From NCBI GenBank assembly GCA_029582265.1, contig CM055828.1:8841902-8905901 (forward strand): a stretch of DNA of 64,000 nucleotides. Reading direction: 5' to 3'. This document shows positions 59,661 through 64,000 of this stretch, in pieces (the first letter of the stretch is position 1; every line of letters begins with the position of its first letter). The position numbers and the translations under genes are program-made. The notes beneath the pieces were generated by a model that was not told the DNA's origin, did no database searches, and saw only the letters and a program-made list of their open reading frames with translations. This DNA is from Zoroaster sp. YZ-2022. Taxonomy: Eukaryota; Echinodermata; Asteroidea; Forcipulatida; Zoroasteridae.

Positions 59661-60739
59661 TTATGCAGGCGTCAATTTGAAGCCTGGACCCACCCTCCTC
59701 ACGTCATCACCTTTCTTCACCTGAGCCAATTATGTATAAGGTCAGGATTTCACCACCACTTCACTCTATCAGCAAATGTGTTAGTCCAGGCTTCACCCTT
59801 TGAATTATTTCCATAGGTGAAGCTTCACTTTTTCAGTTTTCGCCAGGTCTGACGCTTCACCACTGTTTCACCATATTGGCCATTTGCATATAGTTCAAGC
59901 TTCACCTCTATTAAAATAAATCAAGCTTCATTAATGTTTACTTATAACTAGACCATGACTGCAATGGTTAAATTTGTAATTCCACACTGCTAAAAAAGTA
60001 CCAAGTCAACCAGGTTTCAATCCAAAGATACAGTGACATTTATTTTGTAAATCCAATGTTTCTACAAATAAATTTTTGTTGTTGTTATATAAAACTTAAA
60101 AAGCATGAAGTTTATTCAAAAGTTGTTTTAACTTTGACACTTGTTTACTTGTTAGTTGCTAGCGTACTTGAGATCGGTCAACCTCATCCCCATGGTTTAC
60201 TTTATTTCCAACATGTTTACGGTCAACCTCGTACTGCTCGACACACCCTGGGGACGAGGTTGGAGATCGGTGGCAAACGTGCGCAAACTTGGCAACGTTT
60301 GCGCAAGTGGAACGCACCCCAGGATACAGTTTGCAAGGTGGTGCGGGCGCGATGTTTTAGATTGTGTGTGTTGTGTGGGCAAACTTCAGTTCAAAAATTG
60401 CGCGCCGCGAAATTCCAAGTTGGCTTGCGCGAATTTCAAAAAGGCCATCTTCAAAGATTGCATCACAACAGTTGTTTGAAACGCCACGACTTCGACATAT
60501 TTTCGACACGACCGATGTAGTGGATTCGATGTCACATCACCAAACACAAATAAGGCTCGTCAACGCTTCACCCTTTCATCAACTTTTATAGGTAACGCTT
60601 CACCCAATTATTAAAAAAGAACGTTACGGCTTCACTATAACAACAAATTATTGACCTCAGGCTTCGGCGTCGAAGCGGCGTCGATATTTTGCGACCTCTG
60701 AGGAGGGTGGGTCCAGGCTTCAAATTGACGCCTGCATTA
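59661..60739. mobile_element. 1.07-kb transposon with perfect 38-bp TIRs
   Basis: Left TIR 59664-59701 (starts TGCAGGCGTCAATTTG, ends CACCCTCCTCA) and right TIR 60699-60736 are exact reverse complements over 38 bases. TTA on both outer sides (59661-59663, 60737-60739) would be a 3-bp target duplication, as in PIF/Harbinger elements. GCTTCACC words are repeated many times subterminally on both sides (near 59788, 59821, 59856, 59903, 60564, 60597). An open frame at 60056-60520 in the CpG-richer middle has no transposase motif I recognise, so the element is probably non-autonomous. Confidence 0.85.
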
Positions 60740-62373
60740 AGATTACGTTATTGGATAATGAACGAGAAAGTGGGGTTGGATATGACATATTTTTTTATTT
60801 TATGGCAAAGTTGTCTGCTTACCTCATCACTGAGTTTATTGTGCAGTTAGCCAGTAAGTAGCAGATCAAAAGTTACAAAAATCACCACTTAGTTGTTTGT
60901 ACTTGTGGGGCATGCTTGGACCAAGGATATGGAGGGATCAGTGTAAATGTGCCCTAATGTTAGAATGGGGTTAGTGTTAGGCTGCAATAAGTAGACCAAT
61001 ATTTAATTTAAATCCATAACATTTGGCTTTATTACTGTTAAAGTTAGTCGTTAACAGTTGTCAATGAATGAAATTAACATTAATTCTTTACAGTCCACAT
61101 AGTTAATGTTAGCAGGCTTATTTCTGAAACATAAACTTATAGGCCTAGGCCAACAATACTTTAAAATCATCATAAAAAATTTCCTGGATGAGTCGCATTT
61201 TAATGTTAAATTGTTTTTGTTACCTGTGTTTTGTTGTAAAATACTCGCATCAATAAAGTTTAAATATTTATATCTGAAGCATTGTGCATATAAAAACGAC
61301 ATGAAAAAACTAGATAAAAACCAGAGCTCAGCCTAACACTTCAACAGGCAAAAACTAAATTGTTTTGAAACGTCACTTGACTATTAACGTGTTAGGGCCT
61401 GATATTAGTAGGCTCTGTATAACATTTTCTTCTTGGTGTGCCTTTCACATTTAATTTAGTCCAGTATTTCCTCTTGATTTGTTTACATTGAGCAGCTCAG
61501 GGTTGGAACAACACTCATTTTGTGTTCGGTAACATGTACATTATGCTATGTCAATTCTAACATGCTTTTTGAATGTCACATGGCCTAAAAGTGCAATGGT
61601 TCAGTTTCAGGCGATGTTTCTCTTTAAATTAAAAATAAAAAAATAAAAATAAAATAAACGTTGACCTAAAATTGGGTAAAATTTATGTGTGAGGTTGTGG
61701 TGGAAATATAAACAGTAGTTTTATTATTTTTTTAAATGAAGGGTGGGGTGACTGACCCCTTCCTCTCCTGGCTACACACATGTTACTCAATTTACAGACA
61801 TAAATTTGTTTGATAAAGTATTGTCAAAGTCAATGGTGTAATTATTTGAGAAATGCATGGTTTTGCAAATTCGAATTGCTTAGTTAGAACAAAAAAATGT
61901 CATGAAATCCAATGAAATCTATTTTGAAATGACCGTGTGCATTTGTCATCACAACTTGGTGAGCCATTAAATGAGTACGCCCGTGTTTTACCAGCATTTT
62001 CTGATTTTGTTTTCATTGGAACATTGATAATTTCGTTTTTAGAAAGGATAACAAATACTTTAGAATGAGAAAGTTCACTAAATAGTTGTCATAAGCTTGG
62101 TTTTTAAAGTAAAAAAAGTGCCAATATGAATTTATGATGGACCCACCATAAATTCTTTTTGATGCACATTACTGTAGAACCTTTATCACAATTTATTTCG
62201 AGAAATGTATTTTTTTGTTATTTAAATTTTCTTTTTTTTTAAATTTAATTTAATCTTTTGATTTGTGTAAGTATATTGGCCCCTGCATCTTCCCTGTCTC
62301 AACATCGCCCTGCCCATGTGCTTCCATCAAAACCTTTCCAAGGCCTATAATTATTGTTTTATACTTTTTGCAG
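60740..62373 (+). other. Presumed first intron, 3' part
   Basis: AT-rich unique DNA ending in the acceptor TACTTTTTGCAG at 62373. No gene is recognised. Confidence 0.55.
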
Positions 62374-62552
62374 GGTACACAAGGCAGGCTGTAAGAAATC
62401 CTGAAAAACTAAGATATCAACTGTCACTATGGCAAAGCATGATGATGGTATCGAGCAGTTCTTCACTGTAAGTGAGTTTAAGGAACTTTCCGAGTATGAA
62501 AAGCTGAGATTGAGAAACATGAAGGAGAACTATGGGATGATGATTGAAATTG
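62374..62552 (+). CDS. KRAB-domain protein, first coding exon (PRDM9-type KRAB)
   Basis: The exon follows TTTTTGCAG. ATG is at 62429-62431; an in-frame stop precedes it (TAA, 62411-62413), which sets the start. It codes 41 residues plus one base: after MAKHDDGIEQ come FFTVSEFKELSEYEKLRLRN and MKENYGMMIEI, then G across the donor ATTG|GTGAGT. The layout FFxxxEFxELxxxEKxRxRNMKxNYxxMxxIG matches the KRAB box of PRDM9 (and SSX) family proteins: YFTKEEW, then WEKTRYRNVKRNY, then IG at the exon end. In that family the first KRAB exon also ends at this glycine. KRAB boxes recruit transcriptional partners. PRDM9 adds a SET methyltransferase and zinc fingers and sets meiotic recombination sites. Those domains would lie past the window, so PRDM9 identity is inference; the KRAB call is stronger. 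Confidence 0.75.
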
Positions 62553-64000
62553 GTGAGTGTATATAAACTGCAAATTTTTCCAAGAAATGCATAGACTGTT
62601 TGTTCCGCTCCAAGCTTTCCTTGTGGTAGATTATATTTTAGAGAAAACACCTAATCTATTTTCAGAAAACAAATTTTTTTTGTCGCTGTTTTTAACACTG
62701 AAAAAAAAAAATTGTTGTACACATCTTTAGCAAATGTCATGAACGTCACATGCTGATTTGTGTTTTGTTTTCCATACATAATCTGAGTAAACTTGGGCAC
62801 TAAACATTATGCCCTTTTCTCTGATAATTCTGTAGATGACGTCATATGAAGTCTGTGCCTCCTGAGGTCCCTCCCCCAGAGTCTGGTTTAACCAGCTCCA
62901 ATTCAGATTTGATACCTCAAACATCCCAGGCCATTATCCACATTGTAGAGAAATAAACATTATTTTAGGATTCTGTTTCAGCAAACCTTTATGGGACTAT
63001 CTTCTGGTTTTCATAAAAGGACAAAGTGTGACTTGAACAGGTACACATTGTGATTGCCAGCTATAGGTTATCAAAATAACAAATTATTATCTAAAAGCTT
63101 AACTGGTTTAAAGTTGGCACTATTAAAGGCTGTGCCGTGTATCCGGACACCCAACCAAAACTCTCATTACCTGGCTCCATTTTTCGGTTCCAATTACCCA
63201 TTAACGACCCGTAAAATTGAGACTTGACATTTGAGCAGTGCCAACAGAAATCTGTGACTCGTGAACAATGTAATGTTTACACTTGTACAGACAATTTATT
63301 TGTTAAGAGATTACACTTTGATAACACATTTGCAGTTTTTATTGAGTTTCCACACACTTTCTCCAAGTGATTCATTGTATCGAAATTTGGAAAATTTGCC
63401 AGTGACCAACTCAGATTTTGTGTAAATTTTTTTTAAAACAATCCACTAAGGGTGTAATGAACACCCACAAAATTTTTGCTCCCAAATCCTTGTCGTTCTT
63501 AAGATATGACCCCTTAACCCTTTGAGTCCCATTGTCTTTGTACACAATTACCCTCATTATCCTACATACTTTCTTTAAAAACACAACAATTTGTATGTTT
63601 ATGTTTGAAAAATCATTAAAAAATGCCCTTCTTTATTTTCCAACAATATATGGACACATTGTTTATCAAATGATTGTCAATAATTTCCTGACCTTTTTTG
63701 ACCTCAGTGACCTTGATGACCTCTGACTTCCTATTAAACCGGAAGTTGTACAATATAATAAGTTTCTGTCTATTTTATTGTTTTTTATTCTGGGATGACC
63801 TAAAAAGGAATATATACATATACATTAAAAAAATAATAAATGGCTTGACTGGAAAATGAAGATCACAAAATGCCTCAATGTACATAACTAGAATGATTAT
63901 AAGCATTAGCCTTCATAAACATGAACAACAAACTTTACATCTATGGCGGCCGCCATATTGAAAGTTTGTTTACTTTTGCTTTGATATACAACTGTACTTT
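62553..64000 (+). other. Intron after the KRAB exon
   Basis: Opens with GTGAGTGTATAT. I searched for a second PRDM9-type exon (the segment after KRAB, or SSXRD) and found none before the window ends. AT-rich unique DNA. Confidence 0.5.

Noticed and set aside
60056..60520. Transposase encoded in the 38-bp-TIR element
   Set aside because: The 154-residue frame lacks any DDE or other catalytic motif, and a competing frame on the other strand is equally open.

Overview
This is a eukaryotic (animal) window: coding sequence is split into short exons with GT..AG introns, is sparse, and lies in AT-rich DNA packed with minisatellites, MITEs, LINE ends and tRNA-derived SINEs. The mix of CR1/L2-type LINE tails, tRNA-Leu/Ser-like SINEs, abundant TAGGCCTA and ACATGTACATG words, and a KRAB exon of the PRDM9 (Meisetz) type suggests a marine invertebrate, most likely an echinoderm or other invertebrate deuterostome. 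The species is inference.

Positions 1-43200: the 3' two thirds of a MATE-family (SLC47) multidrug/toxin extrusion transporter gene on the + strand. Ten consecutive exons (2955 to 42273) join in one uninterrupted frame of 518 residues ending at a stop. Earlier exons lie upstream of the window. Its introns are extraordinary. The intron after 4023 starts with about 26 copies of a 71-bp repeat that begins at the splice donor itself. The next intron (8104-34911, 26.8 kb) carries a 41-bp array split by an inserted element, an antisense hAT transposase pseudogene, a 54-bp array, and about 18 kb of a 33-bp minisatellite (roughly 540 units). Very long open frames over these arrays are by-products of repeat units divisible by three, not genes.

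Positions 43200-57900: intergenic DNA made largely of mobile-element debris. It includes a palindromic MITE family ending in TTGCGGTGACACCATGTG (three copies, one with a hammerhead-like motif), a 482-bp foldback element sharing that end, a mariner-like MITE, a TIR element with a 9-bp target duplication, a hAT transposase C-terminal relic, three CR1/L2/Jockey-like LINE remnants, (TA)n tracts and local duplications.

Positions 57900-64000: a CpG-rich stretch, a probable 5' non-coding exon ending at 58407, and the first coding exon (ATG at 62429) of a KRAB-domain protein whose KRAB box most resembles PRDM9. The gene continues past the window. Its first intron holds a 1.07-kb transposon with perfect 38-bp terminal inverted repeats.

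The two genes have no evident functional link. The features that stand out are the minisatellite colonisation of the MATE introns and the candidate PRDM9-type gene.
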